Shown piece after piece: positions 7,573 through 16,343 of a DNA stretch of 37,514 nt. The notes under the pieces were generated by a model that saw only the letters and a list, made by a program, of their open reading frames with translations, ran no database searches and was not told where the DNA came from. A program made the position numbers and the translations under genes. Positions within the stretch are counted from its first letter, which is position 1. Each line of letters opens with the position of its first letter. The DNA is from Lysobacterales bacterium (GTDB taxonomy: Bacteria; Pseudomonadota; Gammaproteobacteria; Xanthomonadales; SZUA-5): NCBI GenBank assembly GCA_022844165.1, contig JALHMH010000043.1, forward strand, positions 1-37,514. The letters are read 5' to 3'.

Positions 7573-8025
7573 ATGTCCAGTCACCGCGCCACGATTCACT
7601 GGCAACACAGCAAAGGCAGTTTCCTCGATAAGTCGTTCTCCAGGGACCATCACTGGCACTTTAAGGGCAACCAGTCCTTGCTCGCATCGTCGGCGCCTGG
7701 ATTTTCTGGCAACGCCGATGCCGTCGATCCAGAGGATGCCTTCACCGCAAGTTTGAGCTCTTGCCATATGCTGACTTTCCTCGCCCTGGCATCGGTCAAG
7801 GGCTTCGAAGTTGCCGAGTACCGCGACGAGGCAGAGGGCATCCTCGACAAAAACGCCCAAGGCCGATTGTGTATGGTGAAAGCCACGCTGCGTCCCGCCG
7901 TTCGCTTCGTTGGGCGACAACCCACTCTGGATGAGTTTCAGGCACTTCACGACCGCGCGCACAAGGGCTGCTTTATCGCCAATTCCGTGCTCACGGAGGT
8001 TCTCGTCGAACCGAGGCTGCTTTAG
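7573..8025 (+). CDS. OsmC family peroxiredoxin-like protein
   Basis: A 150-residue OsmC/Ohr-fold protein. The two family cysteines are present: C64 in SLSSCHMLTFLALAS and C133 in HKGCFIANS, with the PEDAFTASLSSCH helix typical of the fold. OsmC/Ohr proteins reduce organic hydroperoxides through this Cys pair. Which subgroup this belongs to is not certain; the order of motifs fits the broader OsmC group rather than classical Ohr. The frame is open from a GTG at 7561, but the ATG at 7573 begins the conserved region. It follows kbl on the same strand and precedes the desaturase after 122 bp, a position compatible with lipid-peroxide defence (inference). Confidence 0.88.
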   Translation: MSSHRATIHWQHSKGSFLDKSFSRDHHWHFKGNQSLLASSAPGFSGNADAVDPEDAFTASLSSCHMLTFLALASVKGFEVAEYRDEAEGILDKNAQGRLCMVKATLRPAVRFVGRQPTLDEFQALHDRAHKGCFIANSVLTEVLVEPRLL

Positions 8026-8147
8026 CCAAGCGACGCGAATCTCACATAAGAACTCGCGTGCAGCTGGCCTTGATGGCTGATCGGCGAGCTCGGGCTGACC
8101 TGCTGTTGCGCAAGTAAAGACTCCTTCCCCTGGACCGTATCCGATCG

Positions 8148-9305
8148 ATGAGTACCGCCAACGAACATCCCGCGACTTCATCCGTGTTGCACGCTGCGCA
8201 GATCGAAGAAGCTATGAGTGAGACAATCGTCGAAGCGAGGCGCAGGGTTGGGCAGGCGGCGCACCAGGTTGAAACCGCTGCGATGGATGCGATGGAGTCT
8301 GCTCGAGCCTGCGCCAGCGAGGCCAAGGACCGGGCGCAGGTTGCAATCGACGGCACGGTGATTCGGACTCGGGGTTTGTGGCGCCGCGCCGTCCTGGCAG
8401 TGGTCAATTGGTTCGACACGGCCCATCAGCCTGCTGTCGATCCAGCGGCGCTGGATCGAATCGCATGGTTGCGTATCCTCCCATTCATCGGCCTTCATGT
8501 GGCCTGCATCGGCGTTTTTTTTACAGGCGTGAGCTGGTTCGCGTTCCTGGTCGCTGTGCTGTTGTACGTCATTCGCATGTTTGCGATCACTGGGTTCTAC
8601 CACCGCTATTTTTCGCATAAATCGTTCAAGACGTCGCGCCCGATGCAGTTTCTTTTCGGACTGATTGGGGCGAGTTCCGTGCAGCGCGGTCCGCTCTGGT
8701 GGGCGGCGCACCACCGGCACCATCATCGACATTCCGACCAACCAGGCGACCTGCATTCGCCAGTGCAACACAGTTTTTGGCGCAGCCATATGGGCTGGTT
8801 CCTCACGCCCAGAGCATTTCCCACCGACGCGGCGGCGATCCCCGATCTGGTCAAATTTCCTGAGCTCAGGTTCTTGGATCGCTTCGATATATTTGTGCCC
8901 GTAGCTCTGGCGACAGGCCTCTTTGTGCTCGGCGGCTTGCTCGAAGAGCATGTCCCGGGTCTTGGAACAAGCGGCCCACAGCTCCTGTTCTGGGGTTTTT
9001 TTGTGTCGACCGTCGTGCTGTTTCATGCCACCGTTACGATCAACTCGCTGGCCCACGTCTGGGGCAAACGGCGTTACAACACACGCGATCAATCGCGGAA
9101 CAACTTTTGGTTGGCGTTGCTCACCTTTGGCGAGGGCTGGCACAACAACCACCATCACTTTCCCGGTGCGGCGCGGCAGGGTTTTTTCTGGTGGGAGATC
9201 GATCTGACCTGGTACGCATTGAAGATCCTGTCCTTTGTCGGTTTGATTTGGGACTTAAAACCGGTACCGGATCGTATCAGGCGTGGTCAACGGGTTCGGG
9301 GGTGA
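8148..9305 (+). CDS. Acyl desaturase (delta-9 type, membrane di-iron)
   Basis: A 385-residue membrane fatty-acid desaturase. The three histidine boxes that bind the di-iron centre are intact: HRYFSH (152-157), HHRHHH (188-193) and HNNHH (332-336). Hydrophobic segments lie near 105-150 and 250-300. The layout matches acyl-CoA/acyl-lipid delta-9 desaturases that introduce a cis double bond using O2. Unusually, about 85 residues precede the first membrane segment; they are rich in Ala, Glu and Arg and look like an amphipathic helix. An in-frame ATG at 8214 is an alternative start preceded by GAAGAAG, but it still leaves a long extension. It lies upstream of the CFA-like cluster, separated by the inverted repeat. 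Confidence 0.92.
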   Translation: MSTANEHPATSSVLHAAQIEEAMSETIVEARRRVGQAAHQVETAAMDAMESARACASEAKDRAQVAIDGTVIRTRGLWRRAVLAVVNWFDTAHQPAVDPAALDRIAWLRILPFIGLHVACIGVFFTGVSWFAFLVAVLLYVIRMFAITGFYHRYFSHKSFKTSRPMQFLFGLIGASSVQRGPLWWAAHHRHHHRHSDQPGDLHSPVQHSFWRSHMGWFLTPRAFPTDAAAIPDLVKFPELRFLDRFDIFVPVALATGLFVLGGLLEEHVPGLGTSGPQLLFWGFFVSTVVLFHATVTINSLAHVWGKRRYNTRDQSRNNFWLALLTFGEGWHNNHHHFPGAARQGFFWWEIDLTWYALKILSFVGLIWDLKPVPDRIRRGQRVRG

Positions 9306-9657
9306 TGCGGTTGCGACAGAGGCTTCAGGCGTAGTTCGGAAGCGGAAGTTGCATGCCACCAGAGTCCTTGCCGGAGCGGGATCTGGACAAATGAGTCAAA
9401 TTTTATTCGAAGCGGCTTTCGCTCCTGAAGCCGCGCGCGAAGCGCGCGGGGTTGTGGCAAGTACGCTGCCGAGCGAAGCCAACAATGCTCGGCGGTCTGA
9501 GGCGAAGCCTCGCCAGAGCTGTAGCCTGGGACCAAACGATTGGATCGAAGCACTCTAAGGACTTTTCCGTGGCGCTCTTGACTTACGTGTTTCATCGCAA
9601 CTGGGCGCATGCCAACCGGCAAGCTGCGAGTATCAGCCCACAACCTGCAACCAATTT
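9306..9657. other. Intergenic region holding an inverted repeat copy
   Basis: A 352-bp gap between the desaturase and the COG2907 gene. About half is the minus-strand repeat copy at 9359-9518. I see no convincing gene in the rest; open frames here translate the repeat. A promoter for the downstream five-gene run should lie between 9519 and 9657, but no clear sigma-70 or ECF consensus is visible. Confidence 0.6.
9359..9518 (-). repeat. Inverted copy of the CTCT(A/G)G-bounded repeat
   Basis: Read on the minus strand, this 160-bp unit begins CTCTGGCGAGGCTTCGCCTC and ends CAAGGACTCTGG. It carries the same left arm (hairpin GAGGC-TTC-GCCTC, GACCGCCGAGCATTG) and right arm (AAGCCGCTTCGAA, TTTGACTCA) as the array at 1-540. 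Its core is different: a short palindrome, CCGCGCGC-TTC-GCGCGCGG, replaces the cores seen there. Both edges carry CTCTGG, so the unit is bounded by the same hexamer. Confidence 0.85.
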
Positions 9658-10902
9658 ATGCGTATAGCCATCATCGGTAGTGGGATCGCAGGCTTGGGTG
9701 CGGCATACCTGCTGTCGCGTGCGCATGACGTTGTCGTGTATGAAGCCGAAGCACGGCTTGGTGGACATACGCATACACACCGGATTGATGAAGGCCATAG
9801 TGCAGTACACGTCGATTCTGGCTTTATCGTCTTCAATCCTGACCACTATCCCAATCTGGTCAGATTGTTTAGGGAACTCGATGTCGCGACGCAGCCGACA
9901 ACGATGAGCTTCTCGATGAAGAACGAACTGAGCGGTCTGGAATACAACGCAACCGACCTCAGTCGTCTGTTCTGCCAGCGGCGGAATCTGGTCAGCCCAT
10001 ACTTCTGGGGCATGGTGCGCGGAATCTTGCGCTTTTACCGCGAAGCGCCAGCATTGCTGGACGGAGAGGGTGATGGCCCTACGCTAGGCCAGTACCTTGC
10101 AATGCACGGCTACAGCGAAGGGTTCGCATATGACCATTTGATCCCCATGGCGTCGGCTTTGTGGTCTTCTCCGTCGGCTCAGGTGCTCGATTTCCCGGCC
10201 AGGTATTTGGTGCAGTTCATGGCCAATCACCGCATGCTTGATGCCGGGAACCGCCCGCCATGGAGCGTCGTCACTGGCGGGTCGGCGCGATATCTGGATC
10301 GTCTCTCGCCGAAAATCCGCGGCGAATTCCGGCTCGCAAGCGTGGTGCGTTCGGTGGCAAGAACCCACGCGGGCGTAGCGGTGCAAACCGCCGATGACCT
10401 CAGTCGTTTCGATCATGTAGTCCTGGCCTGCCACAGTGACCAGGCATTGGCGTTGTTGCAGCAGCCCTCTGTTGCCGAACGTGATGTGCTCGGCGCGATG
10501 ACGTATCAACGCAATGAAACGGTGTTGCACACCGACATCAGTCTGCTGCCCAAACGTCGCGCGGCTTGGGCGGCATGGAATGCGCTGCGTTTTGCGGGTG
10601 GCGAAGGCGCCTGCACCGTGAGTTATTCGATGAATCTGCTGCAGGGGTTGCGATCGCAGAGTCAATATGTGGTGACCCTTAACGCCACGTCGCGAATCGA
10701 CCCGGGCAAGATCATTGCTCGTATGAACTATGCCCATCCGATTTACACCCATGCCTCGGTGGCGGCGCAGAAGCGCTTCGACGAGATCAACAACGTCGAC
10801 GGCATCTCCTACTGCGGCGCTTACTGGGGTTGGGGTTTTCACGAAGACGGGCTGCGCTCGGGTGTGCGCGTGGCAGAGCGGCTGGGCGTGCCGTGGAGCT
10901 GA
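9658..10902 (+). CDS. FAD-dependent amine-oxidase-like protein (COG2907)
   Basis: A 414-residue flavoprotein. The N-terminal Rossmann motif GSGIAGLGAAYLLS (residues 7-20), then VYEAEARLGGHTHT, marks FAD binding; the C-terminal GWGFHEDGLRSGVRVAERLG is the second FAD contact. Length and motifs fit the COG2907 flavin oxidoreductases, which repeatedly occur next to DUF1365 and cyclopropane-fatty-acid-synthase-like genes, as here. In alphaproteobacteria such genes belong to an RpoE/ChrR singlet-oxygen regulon and related genes take part in making modified (including furan) fatty acids, so a redox step on an acyl chain is likely. The exact reaction is not known from sequence. The stop overlaps the DUF1365 start by 10 bp, implying coupled translation. 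Confidence 0.88.
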   Translation: MRIAIIGSGIAGLGAAYLLSRAHDVVVYEAEARLGGHTHTHRIDEGHSAVHVDSGFIVFNPDHYPNLVRLFRELDVATQPTTMSFSMKNELSGLEYNATDLSRLFCQRRNLVSPYFWGMVRGILRFYREAPALLDGEGDGPTLGQYLAMHGYSEGFAYDHLIPMASALWSSPSAQVLDFPARYLVQFMANHRMLDAGNRPPWSVVTGGSARYLDRLSPKIRGEFRLASVVRSVARTHAGVAVQTADDLSRFDHVVLACHSDQALALLQQPSVAERDVLGAMTYQRNETVLHTDISLLPKRRAAWAAWNALRFAGGEGACTVSYSMNLLQGLRSQSQYVVTLNATSRIDPGKIIARMNYAHPIYTHASVAAQKRFDEINNVDGISYCGAYWGWGFHEDGLRSGVRVAERLGVPWS

Positions 10903-11660
10903 AGTCATGCCTGTATGTCGGTCAGGTGCGGCATCGTCGATTTCGTCCCCACCCGCATGGTTTTCGCTATCGCTTTGCGCAGTTTTATCTCGATCTCGAC
11001 GAGCTGCCGGTGTTGGCTCAGCGCCTAAGCCGGTTGCGGTTTGAGCGTGGATGGCTGTTGAGCTTCCAGCGCGCCGATTATTTCGGCGCCCAGAGCGATG
11101 ATTTGAAGGGCGCGGTGCTCGATGCCGTGGAGCAACAGAGCGGTTCCAGACCCGATGGTGCTGTGCGCTTGTTGACGCACGTCCGTACGCTGGGGCGCGT
11201 TTTCAATCCGGTGAGTTTCTACTATTGCTTCGATCGCAACGAGCAACTTCATAGCGTGCTCGCTGAGATTACCAACACGCCCTGGAACGAGCGTCATGCT
11301 TACGTGCTGAGTGTTGCACGCGCGGCGCCGCTGCGCGAGTCGTTGTGGCGCTGGGATTTCGACAAGGCATTCCACGTGTCGCCGTTTTTGCCGATGAAGC
11401 TGCGATATGACTGGCGGTTCTCTTTGCCTTCCGATCACCTGGCGGTACACATGCGCGTTCGCGACGGCGATGCTGAAATGTTCGACGCAACGCTGGGCCT
11501 GAAGCGGCGTGAACTTTCCGATGCCGCACTCACGCGATTTCTACTTTGTTATCCCGCGATGGCGACGCAGGTTGTCCTTAAAATCTATTGGAATGCGCTG
11601 CGGATTCGAATGAAGCGCAACCCCTTCTTCAATCACCCCGCGAAAGGAGCCGCGCCATGA
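10893..11660 (+). CDS. DUF1365 family protein
   Basis: A 255-residue protein of the DUF1365 family, recognised from LYVGQVRHRRFRPHPHGFRYR, GRVFNPVSFYYCFD and FHVSPFLPMKLRYDWRF. The start is a GTG at 10893, which overlaps the end of the flavoprotein gene by 10 bp; no in-frame ATG lies at the conserved N-terminus, and an upstream in-frame ATG at 10830 would add unrelated residues. Biochemical function is unestablished; the near-invariant partnership with COG2907 and CFA-synthase-like genes suggests a role in acyl-chain modification. Its stop overlaps the next gene's ATG (ATGA). Confidence 0.85.
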   Translation: MELKSCLYVGQVRHRRFRPHPHGFRYRFAQFYLDLDELPVLAQRLSRLRFERGWLLSFQRADYFGAQSDDLKGAVLDAVEQQSGSRPDGAVRLLTHVRTLGRVFNPVSFYYCFDRNEQLHSVLAEITNTPWNERHAYVLSVARAAPLRESLWRWDFDKAFHVSPFLPMKLRYDWRFSLPSDHLAVHMRVRDGDAEMFDATLGLKRRELSDAALTRFLLCYPAMATQVVLKIYWNALRIRMKRNPFFNHPAKGAAP

Positions 11661-12937
11661 CCGATGAGCATGCAGAATCGCTTTCGCTGACCAGCGTCGC
11701 CGATATCACCGGCTCGTTTTTCAAACGCAATCTGCTGAAGAAGTTGACGCAGCTCACGCAAGGGCGATTGACGCTGATCGACCGTAGCGAGCGCTATCGC
11801 TTTGGATCAGCCCGGCATGACGAGGACTTGCATGCCGAGGTTCGCGTTTTGGACCCAGAGACCTACCAGCGTATGGCGCTGGGCGGTAGCGTTGGTGTTG
11901 CTGAAGCTTACATGGACGGCGCTTGGGAGGTCGACGATCTCACTGCACTGGTGCGAATTTTCGTGCGCAACCGGGACGTGCTCGATGGCATGGAGAGTGG
12001 CATCGCGAGGTTCGCTACGGGAGCGTTGAAGCTCTGGCATCAATGGCGGCGGAACAGCAAATCAGGGAGTCGGCGCAACATCGCCGCGCACTATGACCTG
12101 GGCAACGACTTCTTCGAGTTGTTTCTTGATCCCACCTTGATGTATTCGAGCGCGATTTACGCCGACGAAGCAGAAACGCTCGAAGCGGCGCAACAACGTA
12201 AGCTTGACCGAATCTGTCGAAAGCTGGACCTGAAGCCTGGAGAAAGCCTGGTCGAGATCGGCACGGGCTGGGGCGGGTTTGCGCTGCATGCAGCGAAACA
12301 CTACGGCGTGCAGGTCACCACCACAACGATCAGTCAGCGGCAGCATGATCTTGCGAAGAATCGAATCCACGCCGAAGGTCTTCAGGACCGTGTGACGCTG
12401 TTGCTTCGCGACTATCGCGAACTCGAGGGGAAGTACGACAAGCTGGTGTCGATCGAGATGATCGAAGCGGTGGGTCACCAGTACCTCGACACCTATTTCG
12501 CCAAAGTATCGGCGCTCCTGAAGAACGATGGTCTCGGGCTGATCCAAGCCATTACGATCGAGGATCACCGTTATCGACAGGCGCTCAAAGAGGTCGACTT
12601 CATCAAGCGCCACATTTTTCCCGGCAGTTTTATCCCCTCGGTGAGTGCGATGGTTGGCTCATTCGCGAGTGTCAGCGATCTGCGATTGATCAATCTGGAG
12701 GATTTCGGGGCATCCTACGCACTCACACTGAAAGCCTGGCGCGAGCGATTCTTGCAGCGCCTGTCGCAGGTACGGCTGCAAGGGTACTCGGATGCGTTTT
12801 CGCGAATGTGGCACTACTACTTCGCTTACTGCGAAGGCGGATTCCTGGAACGTTCGATTAGCGATGTGCATATGCTCCTGGCGAAACCCGGCAACAAACG
12901 CTCACAGTTTCTACCCGATTTAAAGAGCAGAATTTAG
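11657..12937 (+). CDS. Cyclopropane-fatty-acyl-phospholipid synthase-like methyltransferase
   Basis: A 426-residue SAM-dependent methyltransferase of the CFA synthase family, which methylenates or methylates cis double bonds of phospholipid acyl chains at the membrane. Visible are AAHYDLGNDFFELFLD with MYSSAIY, the SAM-binding loop VEIGTGWGGFALHAA, TTTTISQRQHDLAKNRI, and YDKLVSIEMIEAVGHQYLDT. A cysteine in YFAYCEGGFLERSI aligns with the region of the catalytic Cys in E. coli Cfa. The start at 11657 follows AAAGGAG and overlaps the DUF1365 stop as ATGA. Within this gene neighbourhood it may methylate an acyl chain rather than make a cyclopropane; the sequence alone cannot decide. Confidence 0.93.
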   Translation: MTDEHAESLSLTSVADITGSFFKRNLLKKLTQLTQGRLTLIDRSERYRFGSARHDEDLHAEVRVLDPETYQRMALGGSVGVAEAYMDGAWEVDDLTALVRIFVRNRDVLDGMESGIARFATGALKLWHQWRRNSKSGSRRNIAAHYDLGNDFFELFLDPTLMYSSAIYADEAETLEAAQQRKLDRICRKLDLKPGESLVEIGTGWGGFALHAAKHYGVQVTTTTISQRQHDLAKNRIHAEGLQDRVTLLLRDYRELEGKYDKLVSIEMIEAVGHQYLDTYFAKVSALLKNDGLGLIQAITIEDHRYRQALKEVDFIKRHIFPGSFIPSVSAMVGSFASVSDLRLINLEDFGASYALTLKAWRERFLQRLSQVRLQGYSDAFSRMWHYYFAYCEGGFLERSISDVHMLLAKPGNKRSQFLPDLKSRI

Positions 12938-13020
12938 CAGAGGTGATGGCTGGGAGCTTGATTGCTCGAACAGGCAATCGCTCCAACTCACAACCGGGAA
13001 GCGAGGAAACCAAACGCACC

Positions 13021-13557
13021 ATGCATATCCTCTTAAATCTTGTGTTGTTTCAGATCGCCTGGGTGGTGACTGTGGCAGGGGCGGGCGCCGGCTACTGGTG
13101 GGCGGGTCTGGTTGCGACAGCTGTGCTCGCGGCGGTTGTTTTCAAGCTGTCGCCCTGGCCGAGGACCGACTTTGCGCTGCTTTGCGTCGCCTGTCTCGTG
13201 GGTGTTGTCATCGATTCTGCATATGTGCAGCTAGGCCTTCTGCGCTACGTCGAGCCGGTGCCGTTTGGCAGCCTTGCTCCCATCTGGATCATTGCCATGT
13301 GGATGAGTTTCGCGCTCACGTTGAACCATTCGATGCGCTTCTTCAAGGGCAAGCCGCTGTTATCGGCTGTCTTTGGGCTGGTGGGCGGTCCGCTTGCCTA
13401 CTGGGTGGCGCAGTCCAAGTTTGCGGCCGTCGAGTTTTTGATGGAGCCGTTTTGGGTCTTCGTTGTTCTCGGTATCGCCTGGGCGGCCATCACGCCGCTA
13501 CTGCTGCATCTGGCGTCGATGTGGCTGCCACGATTCGATCCGGCGCCGGGGACATGA
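13021..13557 (+). CDS. DUF2878 family membrane protein
   Basis: A 178-residue integral membrane protein with about five to six hydrophobic segments (for example LLNLVLFQIAWVVTVAGAG, DFALLCVACLVGVVIDSAYV, FVVLGIAWAAITPLLLHLA). The pattern and the MWMSFALTLNHSMRFFKG segment match the DUF2878 family, which recurs in COG2907/DUF1365/CFA neighbourhoods. No catalytic motif is recognisable and the function is unknown. The start at 13021 is preceded by GCGAGGAAACC; the in-frame ATG at 12943 would add a non-hydrophobic, non-conserved tail. The stop overlaps the next ATG (ATGA), so translation is probably coupled. Confidence 0.8.
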   Translation: MHILLNLVLFQIAWVVTVAGAGAGYWWAGLVATAVLAAVVFKLSPWPRTDFALLCVACLVGVVIDSAYVQLGLLRYVEPVPFGSLAPIWIIAMWMSFALTLNHSMRFFKGKPLLSAVFGLVGGPLAYWVAQSKFAAVEFLMEPFWVFVVLGIAWAAITPLLLHLASMWLPRFDPAPGT

Positions 13558-14327
13558 GCGCAACGCCGCTGCTTGTGGTTTGGGCCGTGGCGGCGGCTGC
13601 GATGGTTGGCGTTTGGTTTGTGCAACTTCGTACGCGCAACACGGGTTACGTCGATGTGGCCTGGGCCGCATTGTTGGGTTGCGCGGCCTTGTATTACGGT
13701 GTTGTTGCGGAAGGCGCCCTGCTGCCTCGAGCGCTCGTCGCTGTGTTGGCAGCAACGTGGGGATTTCGCCTGGCCTTGCATCTACTGCACCGTGTGCGCA
13801 ACGAAAAGGAAGACGGCCGTTATGCCTTCCTGCGTCAACACTGGCAGGACAACCAATACAAGCACTTCGGATTTTTTCAGGCGCAGGCACTACTGGTCGT
13901 AATGTTCTCGGTGCCGTTTCTGGTTGCTGCCAACAACCCAGATGGCGAGCTCAGCATCTGGTTTGTGCTCGGCATTCTGATCTGGATCGTAAGCCTTGTC
14001 GGCGAATCGATCGCCGATATGCAGTTGGCCCGATTTCGCAATAATCCGCAGAACAGAGGCAAGACCTGTCGCGATGGGCTGTGGCGGTATTCGCGGCATC
14101 CGAATTACTTTTTCGAGTGGTTGCACTGGTTCGCTTACCTGTTTCTGGCCTTCGGTGCGCCCATGGCCTGGCTGGCGGTCTTGGGGCCGCTGGTCATGCT
14201 CGTGACGCTGTGCTGGATGACCGGTATCCCTTTCGTCGAGGCGCAGGCGCTGCGTTCGCGAGGCGATGACTATCGCGAATATCAGCGAACGACGAGCCCG
14301 CTGATCCCGTGGCCTCCCAGGGCTTGA
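13554..14327 (+). CDS. DUF1295 family membrane protein (steroid-reductase/ICMT-like)
   Basis: A 257-residue polytopic membrane protein. The C-terminal region GLWRYSRHPNYFFEWLHW plus the EAQALRSRGDDYREYQRTTS tail is the signature of DUF1295, a relative of 3-oxo-5-alpha-steroid 4-dehydrogenases and isoprenylcysteine methyltransferases. The RHPNYF motif contributes to cofactor binding in these families. A reductase or methyltransferase acting on a lipid is therefore plausible; which one is not decidable here. It overlaps DUF2878 by four bases and closes the run that starts at 9658. The ABC-F gene converges on it 24 bp downstream. Confidence 0.85.
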   Translation: MSATPLLVVWAVAAAAMVGVWFVQLRTRNTGYVDVAWAALLGCAALYYGVVAEGALLPRALVAVLAATWGFRLALHLLHRVRNEKEDGRYAFLRQHWQDNQYKHFGFFQAQALLVVMFSVPFLVAANNPDGELSIWFVLGILIWIVSLVGESIADMQLARFRNNPQNRGKTCRDGLWRYSRHPNYFFEWLHWFAYLFLAFGAPMAWLAVLGPLVMLVTLCWMTGIPFVEAQALRSRGDDYREYQRTTSPLIPWPPRA

Positions 14328-14351
14328 AGCACAGCGCTCAATGCCGCGCCG

Positions 14352-16193
14352 TCAGGCTTGTTCGGCACGCTCAGCGATCTGCAACCACTCGGCTTCAGCG
14401 GCTTCGCGTGCAGCACTGGCGGCCTTCAACGCATTGGCCAGACGCGCCAACTCGGCGTGTGAGCTGCCGTCTCCCGCAGCACGATCGAGCGCTGCCTGAG
14501 CCGCACTCTCGGAGGCGCTTGCGCGATTCAGCGTTTCTTCGGCACGTTTAAGCTGGTTGTTCGTTCGCCGCGGCTTCTGCGCGGTCGGTTTCGGCGTTTC
14601 CGCTGGTGCCACTGCCGCCGCACTGCCTTCGCCTCGAAGCAGTTTTGCATAGTCGTCGAGATCGCCGGTGTATTCGTCTACGCTGCCTTGGTAAACGCGC
14701 ACGAAGCGATCGCAAACGCTTTCCAGCAACGCCCGATCATGGCTGACCAGAACCACGGCACCGGCGAAGTCTGCGAGCGCTTCAACGAGCGCGGCGCGGG
14801 CGGCCATATCGAGATGATTAGTGGGTTCATCCAACAACAGCAGGTTAGGTTTTCTGGCTAACAAAAGCGCCAGCGCAAGGCGCGCCTTTTCGCCGCCAGA
14901 TCGCGGCCCGATGTCGGTGGTCGCCAGATCACCGCCATACCCGAAGCCACCCAGGTAGTTGCGTGCGGCTTGATCAGAGAAGCCTGGCTCTTTCTCGCGC
15001 AGCAGATTCAGCGGAGTGACATCGCTCGGCAACTCTTCCACCTGCGATTGCGCGAAGTAGCCAATCGACAAATCGCGCGGGGCGCGACGCTCGCCATCTT
15101 GCGCATCGAGCACGCCGGCCAGAAGCTTCATTAACGTCGACTTGCCAGCGCCGTTGCGGCCAAGCAAGCCGAGACGATCGCCCGGCGCCAGGAACAGGTT
15201 CACATCACTGATGACGCGCCGCGCGCCGTAACCCGCCGCAGCGGTGTCCAGCGACAGTATCGGATCAGGCAGCTTCGCTGGCGCCGGCATTGTCCAATGC
15301 ACTTCGGACTCAACGCTTGGTATCGGTGCAGCGGAGAGTTTTTCTAGTGCTTTCACGCGACTCTGCGCCTGCCGTGCTTTGCTCGCCTTGGCTTTGAACC
15401 GATCGATAAACTTCTGTAGATGGGCGCGTTGCGCATCTACTTGCGCAGCTTCGCGTTTGGCCTGCTCCACATGCGCGGCGCGCTGTCGCGCAAAGGCGCT
15501 GAAACCGCCGGAGTAGAGCTGCGCGGTGGTGCCGTCCAGGTACAAGGTGTGCGTACAGATCGAGTCCAGAAAGTCGCGATCGTGCGAAATCACGAGCAGC
15601 GTTCCGCTGTAGCGCTTGAGCCACGCTTCGAGCCACAAAACGGTATCGAGATCGAGGTGATTGGTCGGCTCATCGAGTAGCAGCAGGTCGGAGCGCGCCA
15701 TCAAAGTCCGCGCCAGCGCCAGACGCATCCGCCAACCGCCAGAGAATTCGTCGACTGAACGCGACAGATCACTATCGGCGAACCCCAGGCCGCGCAATAG
15801 CTGCGCGCAGCGCGCATCCGCATCCCAATGTCCGGCGTGATCGAGATCGCTGGCCAGATGCGCTACTTCCATACCGTCGCCGTGTTCTTGCGCATCGTCC
15901 CAGCGCTGCCGAAGCGCTGTGAGTAGTTCATCGCCGGCAAGTGCATATGTGAGCGCCGAGGCCTGGCTCTGCGGCATGTGTTGCGCCACGCTGGCGCGCA
16001 CCCAGGTCGGCGGTACGATCAAATCGCCCGCATCGGTGGCGAGATCGCCAGACAATGCGGCAAACAGCGACGATTTGCCGGTGCCATTGCGACCGACAAA
16101 ACCGACGCGCGCTCCGGGCGGGATGTCGAAGTTTGCGCGTTCCATCAGAATGCGCGCGCCGCGTGCCAACGTCATGTTCGAGGCGCGAATCAT
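14352..16193 (-). CDS. ABC-F family ATPase, YheS-like
   Basis: A 613-residue soluble protein with two ABC ATPase domains and no membrane segments, as in ribosome-associated ABC-F proteins. Domain 1: GRNGTGKSS Walker A, EFSGGWRMRLALARTLM signature, LLLLDEPTNHLD Walker B. Domain 2: GRNGAGKST, GPRSGGEKARLALALLL, LLLLDEPTNHLD. A charged interdomain linker (KFIDRFKAKASKARQAQSRV) and a Lys/Ala-rich C-terminal coiled tail are present. The start MIRASNMTLARGARILM and overall order most resemble YheS. ABC-F proteins act at the ribosomal E site to relieve stalled translation. It is divergent from the FKBP gene (150 bp between starts) and convergent with DUF1295. Confidence 0.92.
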   Translation of the reverse strand: MIRASNMTLARGARILMERANFDIPPGARVGFVGRNGTGKSSLFAALSGDLATDAGDLIVPPTWVRASVAQHMPQSQASALTYALAGDELLTALRQRWDDAQEHGDGMEVAHLASDLDHAGHWDADARCAQLLRGLGFADSDLSRSVDEFSGGWRMRLALARTLMARSDLLLLDEPTNHLDLDTVLWLEAWLKRYSGTLLVISHDRDFLDSICTHTLYLDGTTAQLYSGGFSAFARQRAAHVEQAKREAAQVDAQRAHLQKFIDRFKAKASKARQAQSRVKALEKLSAAPIPSVESEVHWTMPAPAKLPDPILSLDTAAAGYGARRVISDVNLFLAPGDRLGLLGRNGAGKSTLMKLLAGVLDAQDGERRAPRDLSIGYFAQSQVEELPSDVTPLNLLREKEPGFSDQAARNYLGGFGYGGDLATTDIGPRSGGEKARLALALLLARKPNLLLLDEPTNHLDMAARAALVEALADFAGAVVLVSHDRALLESVCDRFVRVYQGSVDEYTGDLDDYAKLLRGEGSAAAVAPAETPKPTAQKPRRTNNQLKRAEETLNRASASESAAQAALDRAAGDGSSHAELARLANALKAASAAREAAEAEWLQIAERAEQA

Positions 16194-16343
16194 CGTGCCC
16201 GACCATCAAAAGTTGACTTGGTTCCCAATACGTTCATGCGCCGATTTGCCGAAATTCATTCAATACCGGCAGAATAGCGGGCTGGACGCCTTCCATGCGG
16301 CCCGCGCGTGAGCGCGATTCACCTCGACGATAAGGATCACCCG

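Noticed and set aside
8178..9158. A 326-codon minus-strand frame opposite the desaturase
   Set aside because: It overlaps the three histidine boxes of a clear desaturase and shows no protein family features.
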